Assembly (NCBI GenBank): GCA_019321725.1
Contig: CM033110.1
Span: forward strand, 14,563,278 to 14,627,277
Direction of reading: 5' to 3'
Length of the DNA: 64,000 nucleotides
DNA from: Paulownia fortunei
Lineage: Eukaryota; Streptophyta; Magnoliopsida; Lamiales; Paulowniaceae
Position 1 is the first letter of the stretch, and each line of letters starts with the position of its first letter. Below are positions 10,202 through 21,828 of the stretch, one piece after another. The position numbers and the translations under genes are program-made. A model generated the notes under the pieces. It worked only from the letters and a program-made list of their open reading frames with translations. It was not told the DNA's origin and made no database searches.

Positions 10202-12325
10202 TGTTGGGTTCGCTATAATCGCACGGGTATACGCAGTGGAAAATTAAATTTTTTTTATCAACATAAATTTAACCCCTTTGATTCGAAAGCGATTTTAACG
10301 ATCGCGCTTATCAAGTGAATATATAAATAATATAAATTCAAATTATACCTTTTGTGCACTCTGATTATTGTAGGGAATGAAGCAATCAATTGCTTATCCT
10401 AGACTATCAGAACTCGCAGGGATCCAAGTGTCTCCCCTCTATCAGGTCCATGATACGAAAGAGTAATACCAATCAAAAGAATTCGCTAGTATCCTTTTAA
10501 TTATTTATTAATCTAGAACTGGAGTATATTTTCAAGAATAATAAAGATTGATTCTTTAAGTTCTTGAAACAATAATATGAAGAGAATAACAAGAAACTAA
10601 TTTTCCTTTTTTTTTTTGAATTAATTATGTAATTTTCATCCCTCATATATATAGGGCTGAAAATTTTAATCATTTTCCAACTCTTGGAAAAAAATTCAAT
10701 TTTGAACTATTTCAAAAGCTTATCTTGGAAGGATTCCAAATCTTTCAAGAACTTTTCTTTTTTCTCTCTCCTATTGTATGTGGACTAATTTGAGACTACA
10801 TTAATCATCAAAATTATCTACATACATTGTTGATATTAATTTGAACTCTTCAAATAATATCAAAATATATATATATATACTATAATTATATTAAATCTTA
10901 GTGGCCTATTTTATCCCATAAAATTGGTCACTATATTTATTTATCTATAAATATATTAATTAAATAAATCATATTTATTTAATTTATTCTTTTCATACTT
11001 TAGTGGGCTTCTTAAGTGATCCACATTTATTTTGGACTTGAATTCAAAAATCCCCAAATCAACTCAATTGATTCAATCCAATTGATTAATTTAATTTACT
11101 CCAATTGGGTTTTCTAATCAAATTAGGTCCAATTAAATAGTTTAATTACTTAATTGAATAATTTAATTTAACCATTAAATTAAATAGAACCTTAATTAAT
11201 TAATTAATCAGTATTAATTAATTAATTTTCAACCATTGGATAAAATCTAAAATTAAAAATATTACTTTCCATAATGTGTGACCCTCTTAGGTTCACTACT
11301 AAACTAGTAGTGAGTTTGCAACATTTGCAACTTATGAATAACAATTATTCCAATTAATTAATCTAATTAATTAATCTGCTTGGAATCAACTCCTTAATTA
11401 CAAGAACTTCACTATCCATGAAAACACTTAGCAAGTAATCATGGCAAACTAGTCTTAGGTGAAATAACGAGTAAACCTATTTCAGTTGCGAGTACCATAC
11501 ACGTACGGTCCTTTCGACAGCTAATCTCCTAATTGAATCTAAGGCATAGATTATAAGTCGAAACCCTAAATGATTTAATAACTGTGATTCTATTTCAAGT
11601 TCCAATAATTCTTGATGAATCACAATTCATATTGCCTTGGCCAAGGTTTTTGAATCACGAACTATAAAAATACAGAAGATTTCCTTGTTTAAAAGGACAA
11701 GTGTCGAATTCTATGTTGGCCACTGACAAACCTTCATGCACACCAGTGCAACACCCAACATACCCCTTTTGTGATTGTCAAGTAATCAGAAGATATATCA
11801 AAGTGCTGTAGGATGCACACAAGGCTACCATCGTGCCTAAGTTTGAGGACTAATCATGTACTATCACAACACAGAAATTCTTATTTCGATGGGCAAAGCC
11901 TCCAACTAAGAATTTCTTGCAGGCCATATTCGGTGTACTTGTTCCCTAACAAGCACCCACATACATGCACTTACGTCTCTACGGTAATGCCAATGGAATG
12001 TGACATCCTCGTCTCACGAGCATGTATTATATGTACGAGTCTTACTGAGCTATTTGATGTCCCATCTCAAAAGCTCTCGACTCAGAACTTATTTAAGACC
12101 AAAGCCTTAGAGGCATGTTCCATGATCGCCATCATATGCGCGACCATGCCCCGTAGCTAAATTTGGTTTAAGGACTTTATCTAATGTGCAGAAATAAAAA
12201 ATACAAGACACAAGATAAAGAAAATATCTTTTTATTAATATGATTTCCAATAAAATTATCTTTACAAAAGCAAAAGAGTATAATACACCCAATTTAATTG
12301 GGGCGTTGAGCATCCTACTCTAATA
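10202..12325 (-). repeat. Copia LTR (5' LTR of the rearranged element)
   Basis: Bounded on the inside by TGTTGGG at 10202, just before the primer site. The outer edge near 12325 is set by alignment with the second copy at 19784-21599. Shared landmarks, read on the LTR strand: 'ctttatctt...gataaagtccttaaa' near the start, 'atggaacatrcctctawrgctttgrtctta', 'gtgggtgcttgttagggaacaa', and the end 'tttaattttccactgcgt...cgatwtactagaaccca'. It is about 2.1 kb long. It contains AT-microsatellite (~10867-10880) and ATTAATTAATT-type tracts (11190-11225). The outer terminal dinucleotide is TA in place of TG, probably a mutation. Confidence 0.7.
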
Positions 12326-13095
12326 CTTTTGGCGCCGTGGTTCCTGATTCAAGGGCCATGGTGCCACCTGATAACTTTGTGCATTAAAAGGCTTTAAACA
12401 TGGATTTGGGATGAAAAATATAAATAGAAGACTTGGGGGCCTTCCAAAACAATTTTGACAACTTGGAAATACAAAAATTAGGCTAGAGAACAAGAAAGAG
12501 ACTTCAAAGACACAATTGGAGTCATCAAAATTTTGGATATAAAGAACATTTTCTATTTTTAGTTATTCATTTCTTTTCTCTCTTTCTTTCTTTCTTCAAC
12601 CATGAACAAGAACTTGTCTATAAGTTTTTCGATCTAATTATGAACTAAATTCTTGTTTTTAGAAGATGATGTAACCTATGTTGGATCCTATGTTTTGATT
12701 TTCAAGTCAAGCTATTTCATTCGGGTTGGAATTCATAATCACTCGACACTCGAGAGAAAGAGAGAGTTGATTAATTTAGAGATTGTTGACTTATAAAATA
12801 TTGGCTTGAAATTGATAAATTGAATTGGTGAACATAGGTGAATCATGCCTCTAGAATTATTTCCCTAATAAGTGTTTGATAAATTGCCAAAGTCAACTTT
12901 TACATTTGAATTTTATATTTTTAGTTCACTAATTAGAAACACCATTTTCTTAGTTCTTTTAAATAAAGTTAGGATTATTTTAATTACAATACTTTGTGTA
13001 AATTCGATATAAATTCTTGTGGATACGACAACCCTTCTCATCACTCTATACTAAAATTTGACATCATACACTTGCAGTTAGGATTTCAATGAACA
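12326..13095 (+). mobile_element. R1 repeat copy b, right half
   Basis: Homologous to the 3' ~1000 bases of R1 copy c (18760-19755). Shared landmarks: 'acaaaaattaggctagagaacaagaaagagacttcaa', 'ttctttcttcaaccatgaayaagaacttg', 'gatgatgtaacctatgttgga', 'aaaacttgacaycrtacacttgcr' and the end 'ggatttcaatgaaca'. Together with 6082-6672 it forms one R1 copy in the gypsy protease/RT region, into which the copia element inserted later. Confidence 0.8.
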
Positions 13096-14060
13096 GTACT
13101 TATTTTATATATAATGTTATCTTGGGCAGACCTGGCCTTAATGTCTTTTAGGTAGCAGTATCAACATTCCACATGAAGTTAAAATTTCTGGTCGGAGATG
13201 GAGTATATAAAGTAGAAGGAGATTAATATGAGGCTATTAGGAAGGCATAATAGAAAGACCATATGGAAGTCGACGACTTAAAAACTAGCAAGAAGAAAAA
13301 TGTTGTTGAGTCGAGGCGGAAAGTCAGCCCAGGTTCAACCCAATAAGGAGTTGCTCAATATTGAGCTAGTCCTAAGAGATGCAAAGTGGACTAATAGGAT
13401 AAAGTCGCAGCTCGATCCTTAAATAGCCGAGATAATAGTCCAATTCTTAAGAAAGAACATAAGATAGTTTCGTTTGGTCAGCTTAAGACCTGGTAGGGAT
13501 AAACCCTGATGTGGCCATGCACCATCTCATTGTTGATCCAAAGTGGAAACCAGTCAAGCAGAAGATAAGACATTTTAGACCTAAAAATGATAAGATCATA
13601 TAGGTTGAGATACATAAGGTCTTGGAGATATGGCACATTAATGAAATACAGTTTCCCCAGTAGCTGTCCAATGTAGTGTTAATCCCAAAGATTGTAAAAA
13701 AATGGATGATATGCATAAACTTTTGAGACCTAAACAAGACATGCCCCAAAGATCATTATCCCCTGCCTAGGATTGATCAGCTCATGGATTCAACCTCGGG
13801 CTTGAACTTCTTAGCATTATGGACGTTGCATAGGGCTACCATCAAATTTTGCTAGCAACAGAAGATAAAAAAAGAGTGGGCTTCATAATTTCTACAGAAA
13901 CTTATTGTTATATTATCATGGCTTTTAGACTAAAGAATGCAAGTGCAACATATCAATAGTTGGTAGATAGGATGTTCCAAAGCTAGTCAGGGCATAATAT
14001 GGAGGTGTAAATAGATGATATGCTAGTAAAAGAAAAAAGGCTGACTCACATACTACTAAT
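13096..14060 (+). pseudogene. Gypsy (Tat lineage) protease end and reverse transcriptase, degenerate
   Basis: Copies the retrotransposon RNA into DNA in intact relatives. The protease end 'YNVILGRPGLN'-like segment (13110-13150) and 'MKLKF.VGDGV.KVEGDXYEA' come first. The RT follows from ~13485: 'GINPDVAMHHLIVDPKWKPV', 'LSNVVLIPKIVKKWMICIN', 'CPKDHYPLPRIDQLMDSTSG' and 'MEV.IDDMLVKEK', which carries the YVDD-equivalent site as xIDD. The order and wording are diagnostic of the Tat/Retand branch of plant Ty3/gypsy. At least a dozen stops and frameshifts make it non-functional. Confidence 0.85.
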
Positions 14061-15130
14061 TTGGCAAAGATGTTTAAAATACTTAGAAAATATCGAATGT
14101 AGTTGAACCCAATCAAATATGCCTTTGGAGTTAGGTTGGGTAGGTTTTTGGGATACATGGTTATGAAGAGGCATAGAAGTGAATTCGGAGAAAGCCAGAG
14201 TTGTGCATGATATGACGGCCCCAAAAATATCAATAAAATTCAATATCTCACAAGCCAGATTTCACTTTGAGCTGGTTCATCTCCAAAAGAAGAAAATAAC
14301 TTACTGTTTTTTCATATCTTGAGGAAGGCCAACAAATTTGAATGGACAAGTGAATACAAAAAGGCTTTTAAAAAATTAAAAAAGTCTCTAACTAAGTTAT
14401 CCTTGTTGACTAAGCCAATGGATAGTAAATCTTTATATATATCTATCGGTCGGAGAAATGGCCATCAATTTTGTTTTAAGCTCAGAGAATAGAGGCACAC
14501 CTGAAACTTATTTATTATGTTGGCAAAATATTGTAAGGGGTAGAGTAGAGGTATTTAGAAATCAATAATGGAGACTTAGCACTAGTGACCACTGCAAAAA
14601 GACTGAGGCCCTATTTTTTATCGCACAAGGTAATTGCCTATATAATTTACTTCTTAGACATATATTAGGTAAGCCCAAGACATCGGGGAGAATGTTCAAG
14701 TGGTCTAATGAAATATAGGAGTATGACAAGGAGTATCAATCTTGAGCAACAATTAAAGCTCAAACTTTTGCAAATTTCTTACAAGAAATGGCTAAGCCAA
14801 TTGAGGATCCGCAGAGATGGTTACTCTATATAGATGGATCAACTACTATAAAATGATACATGGTGGGTATCATTTTGGCCAACACTATAGGTGATGAGCT
14901 AGAGTTCGCCATTAAATTTGAGTTCAAAACCATGAACAACGAGAGACGGAATATGAAGCCCTTGTTAGAGGAATGACGATGACGATGGAATTAGGAGCTA
15001 GATATTTGATTGTCTACTCAGACTCTAGATTGGTGATGGAATAGATCAAAGAGGAGTTTGAGGTAAGGAAAGAAAAAATACAGAAATACATTGAATAGAT
15101 AGCCACTTTACATGAACAATTTGAGATGGT
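14061..15130 (+). pseudogene. Gypsy RNase H region, degenerate
   Basis: Between RT and integrase. From ~14760 the translation reads 'AQTFANFLQEMAKPIEDPQR', 'WLLYIDGSTT', 'GDELEFAIKFEFKTMNNE' and then 'YSDSRLVMEQIKEEFEVRK'-like pieces across frameshifts. These are the D, E and D motifs of the extra (archaeal-type) RNase H that Tat-lineage elements carry after the standard one. The first RNase H (14300-14600) is much worn. The product would degrade the RNA strand of the hybrid. Confidence 0.7.
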
Positions 15131-16790
15131 CTTGATCTATCAAATACCTCAAGCTGAAAAAACAAAGGTGGATTACTCATAAAAAATGGTCAACTCATCT
15201 ATAGACTATAAAACCTGAAAGACCACTTTTTTAACAGCTTATCATACTGCCACAGAAAATGAGGTCAGCACAGTATACGAGAATCAGGATTTGAAAGTTG
15301 TTATCCTTGAGTATCTATAGAAGGGTGAGTTGTTGGAAGATAAGAGAGAAATAACTTGGATCCAGGCCCGAGCTGCTCGATTCTATATCATAAAAGGCTT
15401 CTTCTATAAATGTTCACTCTCAGCTCCCTACTTAAGGTACCTCTCATTAGAGAAAGGAGTTTACGTACTTAGAGAAATTCATGAAGAATGATATGAGGAT
15501 TATGCAAGCAGTCAAGCTATGTAATGTAAAGCCCTTAGGGTGGGATATATCTAGCTCACCATGACCTATCCCTTCGGTACCCTCTCTTGTGTTTAGTGTT
15601 CTATGATGTATAACTCTAAAAATCCTAATTTTTGCTCATAAAATTTTAACAGCACAAATCCAAAGCCACTACTACCCTCTCGTTAGTCTAGATCTTTTGT
15701 TCTGTGTTTAAGCATGTAAAGTCTAATAAACCCTAGTTTTTTTTGAATATATGTTCACCCTACAAGCTCGCTAATATCCCTATTGTATTTTCTACTTTAT
15801 GACGCATAATTCAAAAAATCCTAATTTTTGCTCCTAAAGTTTTCATAAAAAAAAACACCATGCCACACTCGCCCTTGCAAAAGACTTGGTTCACACCTAT
15901 GAGAAGTGCCAGAAGCATGCGCCTCTGATACACCAGCCAACATATGTCCTTAAGGTGATGAGCTCATCTTGTCCTTTTGCTAAATGAGAATTGATATAGT
16001 GGGACTCTTCTTAGTGGCTATTGGATAGAGAAAGTTTCTCTTGATTACAATTGAGTACTTTAGTAAATGGGTCCAGGTTGAGCCATTGGCAAAGATTACC
16101 AAGGCTGAGGTTATGAAGTTCATTTGGAAAAATATAGTGTGAAGATATAAAGTTCTTAGGTACTTGATTTCAAACAACAACACTTAGTTTCAAGGGGCAA
16201 AGATACATACTTGGTGTAAAAAGATGAAGATCAAGCAACATTTCACTTTGGTAGCACATTGCCAAGCTAACGGGCAAGTTGAAGTCACAAATTGTATAAT
16301 AATACAAGGTTTCAAGGCAAGACTAGGTTGGACAGAGGCAGTGGTGGTTGGGTTGATGAGTTAGGTTCTGTGCTGTGGGCATATAAGACAACTCTTAGGA
16401 CCACAACAGGTGAAATGCCATTCAATCTAATATATGGAGTTGTGGCTGCTATCCTTGATAGAGATTGGGATGGAAACTCATCAAATCCAAACATACAAAG
16501 AAGCTCATAATGAAGAGTTGATGAGGGAAACACTTGATCTGGTTGAAGAAAAACTAACTTGGCTTATCTTTGAATGGAATCATATAAAAGTAGGTTGCGA
16601 GCATGGTACAGTCAGAGAATATGGAAATGGAGCTTCTAGGTATGAGACTTGGTCCTAAGGAGAGCTGATGCCTCCACGAAAAAGTTGGAAGCAAACTAGG
16701 AAAGACCTTACAAGATCGTGAAAGTACTGGTGGGCGAAGCTTATGAGCTAGAAGATTAGGAGGGATGAAAATTAGGAGATTGAAAATTAT
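15131..16790 (+). pseudogene. Gypsy integrase, degenerate, with an insertion
   Basis: The zinc-binding/HHCC part and core are recognisable around a foreign insert. 'YVLREIHEE' appears at ~15460. The frame is interrupted at ~15545-15860 by unrelated DNA and resumes as 'KDLVHTYEKCQKHAPLIHQP' at 15880. The GPY/F-like end is at 16680-16800: 'KLEAN.ERPYKIVKVLVGEA' then 'LSRPWN..HLKKF'. There are many stops. Several short ORFs here (for example 16292-16510, 'WVDELGSVLWAYKTTLRTTT') are remnants of the integrase, not separate genes. Confidence 0.8.
15545..15862. repeat. Insert in gypsy integrase with ~197-bp duplication
   Basis: This stretch does not continue the integrase translation on either side. 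It contains two copies of 'aatcctaatttttgctc' (15621 and 15818) embedded in a longer similarity: 'ttctatgatgtataactc' near 15600 against 'ttctactttatgacgcataattc' near 15790, an offset of ~197 bases. It has no coding capacity. It may be a small unclassified transposable element or filler DNA. Confidence 0.5.
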
Positions 16791-16889
16791 CTCGACCTTG
16801 GAATATCTGTCACCTAAAAAAGTTTTCTGCTTGACTTATTATTTTGTAGTAGATTAATTTCCATTCATCGTTCATATTATTACCATTTT

Positions 16890-18096
16890 TTCTATCTTGG
16901 ATAAAATAAGGGCTATGATTTTTGGCCTTTCGAGCTATATGCAGAAGGAGCTCAAATCAAACTCGACAATAAATACATCTATCATCAGACTCGATAATAA
17001 ACCTATCCATCTCAAAACCTTGGGGGTTGACCTTAGGTTGGACTCAACAATAAAGTCATCCGTCTCTAAAACCCTGGGGATTAATCTCAGGTCGAACTCA
17101 GCAATAAAGCCATCCATCTAAAAATTAGGGATGGCAAATGGTGTGTCCAGGATGGGTTTGGCTAAACTCAGGACCCGCTCCACCAAGAAAAATCAAACTC
17201 GGGACCCACCCTGCTTCAATTCCTACCCCGCCCCATCTCGGACCTATTACCCGATGGGTCCAACTCGTTGAGCCCACCAACACACAATACTTGTAAAATT
17301 TCCAACTTTCTTTAAATGATGTCAAAATATTGTAATTGTTCCATATATTCACAATATGTTCATAGCAAAAAAGATTTTCCAATTTTTTGTAGTTAAAACA
17401 AACTTTATCTCAAATTAACTCAAATCATTTGCAATCTATAAGCATTATCAAATTTTCTAGAAATGTGAACATTTCGCATTCTAAAATATGAATCAAATGT
17501 TATACAAAAATAAATTTACAATGATGCATTTGAAAAAAAAAGATTTAATTGTAAAGTGCTCCTTTGGGCATTACTTATTATTACATGTCAAAACTACTTC
17601 CAAACACGTCTCTACAGATGCCTTGTTCACACCTCGCCATCCACCAATCTAGTTTCTCATTTTATTCAAATGTTTAACCCTCAACTAGTTTTCTTCTCAA
17701 CGTAGATGCCCAAATTCTTCAACTTTTGTTCTCTAATTTTATCTCCATCTTTTTTAGCCTCTCTTATTCTTTAGTTTTTCTATTTCTTTTAATATTTTCC
17801 CATAAGAAATATATTTTCTGAATGATTTTTTATTTTTTACAATCAGAATAATATATCTACAATTAAAAATAATATATAACGGGGCAGGTCTAGCAGGACC
17901 TATTGCCCTGAGACCCGTTTGACCAAATTTAAACCTACCCCATTGTTATTTCTACTTAAAATTTTGAGGATTAAACGCAGGTTGGACTCGATAATAAAGC
18001 TATTGACTCCAAAACCTTGGGGATTGACCTTAGGCTGGACTTAGCAATAAATCTATTCGTCTCAATACCTGAGAATTAACCTCAGGTCGGGCACGG
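16890..18096 (+). repeat. Gypsy 3' UTR tandem repeats (~53-bp units)
   Basis: Units of roughly 50-60 bases of the form 'aaaaccttggggattgacctcaggttggactcaacaataaagtcatc' repeat at ~16950, 17010, 17070, then 17962, 18010 and 18065. The run is broken by the hAT miniature element at 17126-17954 and later by R1 copy c. Another piece, 'ggcaataaagtcattcatctc', remains at 19759-19780 beyond that R1 copy. Tat-lineage elements often carry tandem repeats between integrase and the 3' LTR, so this fits the element's own 3' UTR. Confidence 0.75.
17126..17954. mobile_element. Non-autonomous hAT-type element inside gypsy 3' UTR
   Basis: An 829-bp element that starts TAGGGATGGCAAATGG and ends CCATTGTTATTTCTA (inverted). 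The flanks CTAAAAAT (17118-17125) and CTTAAAAT (17955-17962) form an 8-bp target duplication with one mismatch. Excising it rejoins the flanking ~53-bp repeat ('ccatccatct' with 'aaaattttgaggattaa'). Its ends carry the 'acccgctccacc...cgggacccaccctgc' and 'cggggcaggtctagcagg' GC-richer subterminal pattern also present at 304-788 and 54745-58935. There is no coding capacity; the ORF 17125-17382 is by chance. Confidence 0.8.
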
Positions 18097-19755
18097 TGTT
18101 AAGTTGATATTTTACCTATAATTTAAATATCTTTAACTTAATTATTTGTTCATGTTCATATATTTTATGTTGTCTTTTATGTGCTCTATTTATATTTTAT
18201 AGAGAATTAAAGAACTAGACAAGTGTTAGAAATCCAAAGATGCAAAGGCCTTAGAATATTTCAACATCAGGCATTATTGCAGTATTGTTTGTAAATTTGG
18301 GAATAACTCTTTACTCTGAAGTCTTGTTGATATGATTCTTAATTTATGAGAAAGATTATAGATAGGGCTACAATTATTGTGTTTACCATAAAGCCTAGTT
18401 CATTCTATTTTAGTGAGAAAAATTAGGTTGAAGCGTCCGCAGTGGACTGAAACTTTTCAAATATGGTACATCTCGGTATGTTTAGCATAACTTTCTCTAC
18501 AAATTTGATATTGAGGTGATTCAAGAGGTTATAAGAATTCAATAGATAGGGATACATTTCTTATCAAGACACCAAAAGCTAATTCATCCTAGAAGAAGGT
18601 TAAGTATCAATTGAAATATATAGAACAATTTTAGTTGCGGTCAAAACAATACTTAATACCTAGGAGTCGTTTCATCGCGTCGGGCACCAAAAACTGAAGT
18701 AAGGCACTAAGGTTCCATATAGGGCGTTGAGGCACAATTCAACTAAGGAAAAAATATACTTTACATTGGGTGCCATTTGTCGGATTTTTACGTGAATTAG
18801 GTCTTTTAAGTTTGTTTTTGGAAGGAAAGCATAAATAAAAGACCTAGAATTCATTCAATGAACTTTTGGGATTTTGAAAACACAAAAAGAAGGCTAGAGA
18901 TAAGTATGAGACTTCAAGAACACAATTGGAGGCATAAAAATTCTAGATATAGAGAAGATTTCATTCATTTCATTCTTGATTTCTTTTTTCTTTCTTTTCT
19001 TTCTTCAACCATGAATAAGAACTTGCCTATGAATTTTTTAGTTCTAGTTATAAACTAAATTTGTTTTCTATGGGGATGATGTAACCTATGTTGGATTCTA
19101 TACTTTGATTTTCAATTCATGCTATTCCAAATTCCTCAATTTATTTATTATATCTTGTTTTGATTGAATTCATAATTAATTGGCTATTAGTCCTGAATGT
19201 TTGGTGTATGAAATTCGGCACTCGAGAGGAGAATTTTATTCATGACCATATGATAACACAACCTGAAAATTCATAGCGTCGAGAGGATTATGATACCTTT
19301 GAAGTTTTATTGAAGAATCCATTGAGCTTTGATAGAATTTTAGTTTTGAGTTTTTATAATGATATTAAAATTAAAATTAGAATTCATGATCACTCGACAC
19401 TTGAAAGAGGGAGATAATTAATTTATGGATTCTTGACTTATAAATTATTGGCATGAAATTGACAAATTGAATTAATTAATAGAGTAAAAATTAGGTGAAT
19501 CATGCTACTATAATTGGATGTCTATTAAGTGTTTGATAAATTGTCAAAGTTAACTTTTATATTTGAAATTTAAATTTTTTACCTCATTAATTAAAACTAC
19601 TTTTTTTCTTAATTTTTTTTGAAGAAAATCAAGATTATTTAAGTAAAAGTATTTAGTATAAGTTTGATATCAATCCCTCTTGATATGACAACCCTTCTCG
19701 ATACTTTATACTAAAACTTGACACCGTACACTTGCGATAGGAATTTCAACAAACA
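18097..19755 (+). mobile_element. R1 repeat copy c (uninterrupted, LTR-like)
   Basis: A 1659-bp repeat with TGTTAAG...CAACAAACA termini, i.e. TG...CA, non-coding throughout. It is the best uninterrupted copy in this orientation and defines the family together with 3408-5246, 6082-13095 (split) and 48253-49814. The inner region 18660-18770 has its own GC-richer wording ('gtcgtttcatcgcgtcgggcacc', 'tagggcgttgaggcac'). Pyrimidine-rich 'ttctttcttttctttcttcaaccatgaa' precedes a conserved 'aagaacttg'. I see no clear target duplication. Confidence 0.75.
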
Positions 19756-19783
19756 TTTGGCAATAAAGTCATTCATCTCTATT

Positions 19784-21599
19784 TGTTAAAGTAGTATCCG
19801 ACAAGCCAACGAGTAACAAGTTTTTATACTCTTATAAAAATAATCTTATTCATAATATTTATTAATATACGGCATTTTCTTTATCTTTAATTATCTTGTC
19901 AATTAGATAAAGTCCTTAAATGATAAATATCTACGGAGAATGATTGTGTATATGATAGAGATTATGGAACATACCTCTATAGCTTTGATCTTAAACTTAT
20001 TCAGAGTTGGGGGTTCATTGAGACAGAACATCAATAAGCTCAATAGACTCGCACACATGATGCATGCTAAAAAAAAGAATACCTCATTCCATATATTTTG
20101 GCATGGTGATGCTATTGCATGAGTGTAGGTGCTTGTTGGAGAACAACCGAACTGGCCTACTGGAAATTCTCAATTGAAAATGTTGTTTGTCAAATGAAAA
20201 ATTTTCAATTATGATAGTGATAATAATCACAATGGGTTTACGTTGGGTGTATGATTTTCATGGTATTTGTGTATAGAGGTAATGAGTGGACAATAAATAA
20301 TTCATCATCTATCTAGTAGAATAGGTGAATCTCCTAAGTTTTCATAGTCATTGATCTCGAAGATTTTGGCCAAGGTAGGATGAATATTTAGACGTGGCTT
20401 TTTCTAATGATTCATCAAATGATCAATGAGACATGAGATAAAATCATAGTTATTAAGTTAAAATAGAGTTTCGACTAAAATTCATGCTTTAGATTTAATC
20501 AGGAATTAGTTGATGGAGGGATTGTATTTGCATAATACTCCTAATCGAAATAGGTTCGCTTGCTATTTACCTTAAAGTAGGTAGTCAAGATGCAATGCTA
20601 TGTGGTTCTTTTGACTTATGAAATTTTTGGAATTTAGGAGTTAATTCCAAGTAGATTAATTAATTGAATTAATTAATCAGAATATTCAATATGTTTATAA
20701 GCTGCAAAAGTTGCAATCTCTAGCTTAATTGTGAACCCAATGAGTCACACACAAAATGAGATGATTCACTTCTAATCTACCCATTAATCCAAGATGTTGG
20801 ATTAAATTAATTAGTAGAGATTAATTAACTTGAGCTAGGATTAATTTAAAAAGTTAAATTAATTCATCTAATTAAATAATATAATTATTTAAATTGGACT
20901 AATTAAGTCAGGGGCTCATAAGAGTGAGTTAATAAGTTAATTAACTAATTGAATTAATTAATTAATTAGCCTTAAATTAATTTAAAGAGTTAAATTAATT
21001 TAACTTATTAACATAATGAGATTATTTGAATTGGGTCTAATTTGATTAGGTGGGCTTTTATGAAACCAATTAATTAATTTATTAAATCAAATAATTGGAT
21101 CGGGCTTGACTAATTAATAGTCCAACTAAGAGTCTTGGAAAACAAGACAAGGATCCTAGTCTAGTATGAAAATGATAAGGATAATGAGAGAAAGTGGAAG
21201 AGTTCTAATGGGATTAGGGCTAGACCTCAAGTGTGTACAAATACATACTTGAGGAGGATAAAAATTACAAGAAAAATTTGACCCTCTCCCCTAGTCTCTC
21301 TCTATTATCTTGTCTTCTTTATCAAGGTTCCAAATTGAATTAATTCAATTCTTCAATCATAAGTTTTTAAAATTGAATCACACTCCCAAAATATAGATAA
21401 GTGTAAGAGACATTGATTCGCTAGCAAAGATCAATTATTTGTGGAGTTGTCCCAAGTATATTTGGCGAACTTTATTTGTAATTGTTAAAGAAAATAAATT
21501 AAACACAATTGATTCCCGGGATACATATATGATGTGCATGTTTTTGTAAACATTTAATTTTCACTGCGTTAGCCATCTCACGATATACTAGACCCAATA
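19784..21599 (+). repeat. Solo copia LTR (same family as 10202-12325)
   Basis: A TGTTAAAG...GACCCAATA segment of 1816 bp, homologous in opposite orientation to the LTR at 10202-12325 (landmarks given there). No copia internal sequence adjoins it: after 21599 no primer site or gag follows. This is the expected product of recombination between the two LTRs of one element. The terminal ...CCCAATA against ...CCCAACA of the other copy shows one change in the last bases. No intact target duplication is visible. Confidence 0.7.
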
Positions 21600-21828
21600 A
21601 AAGTTTTAACTCAATCTCATATTTGCTAGGATTGTTTACTTAGTTATTTCCAAAATTTGAGTCTTGAAAAGGGGAAGCCATCCATCATTGTGTTTACTTG
21701 GTCTTAATGCATTAGAATAATCCAGTTTTCCATCATTCAGTTCCATTTGAAGATTACTTCTCAATTGAGGTGAGCAACAAGATACGAGAATGAAAATTTA
21801 TTTAGACAAAAAGATAAAAGGGGGTACA

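Larger units (their letters stand above)
6673..12325 (-). mobile_element. Rearranged Ty1/copia element nested in R1 copy b
   Basis: Read on the - strand it has an LTR (12325-10202), an initiator-Met tRNA primer site (10201-10184), a leader with a GC-rich block (10183-8660), gag (8654 down to ~8070), protease/pre-integrase (to 7327) and the start of integrase (to ~7060). Reverse transcriptase, RNase H and the second LTR are absent. Instead 6673-~7010 is an inverted second copy of the leader. The element therefore ends on both sides in leader/LTR sequence facing inward. It cannot move on its own. Confidence 0.8.

Noticed and set aside
13483..14243. Hydrophobic ORFs on the - strand in the gypsy RT region
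   Set aside because: The + strand translation in several frames matches reverse transcriptase; the - strand ORFs look membrane-like only by composition.
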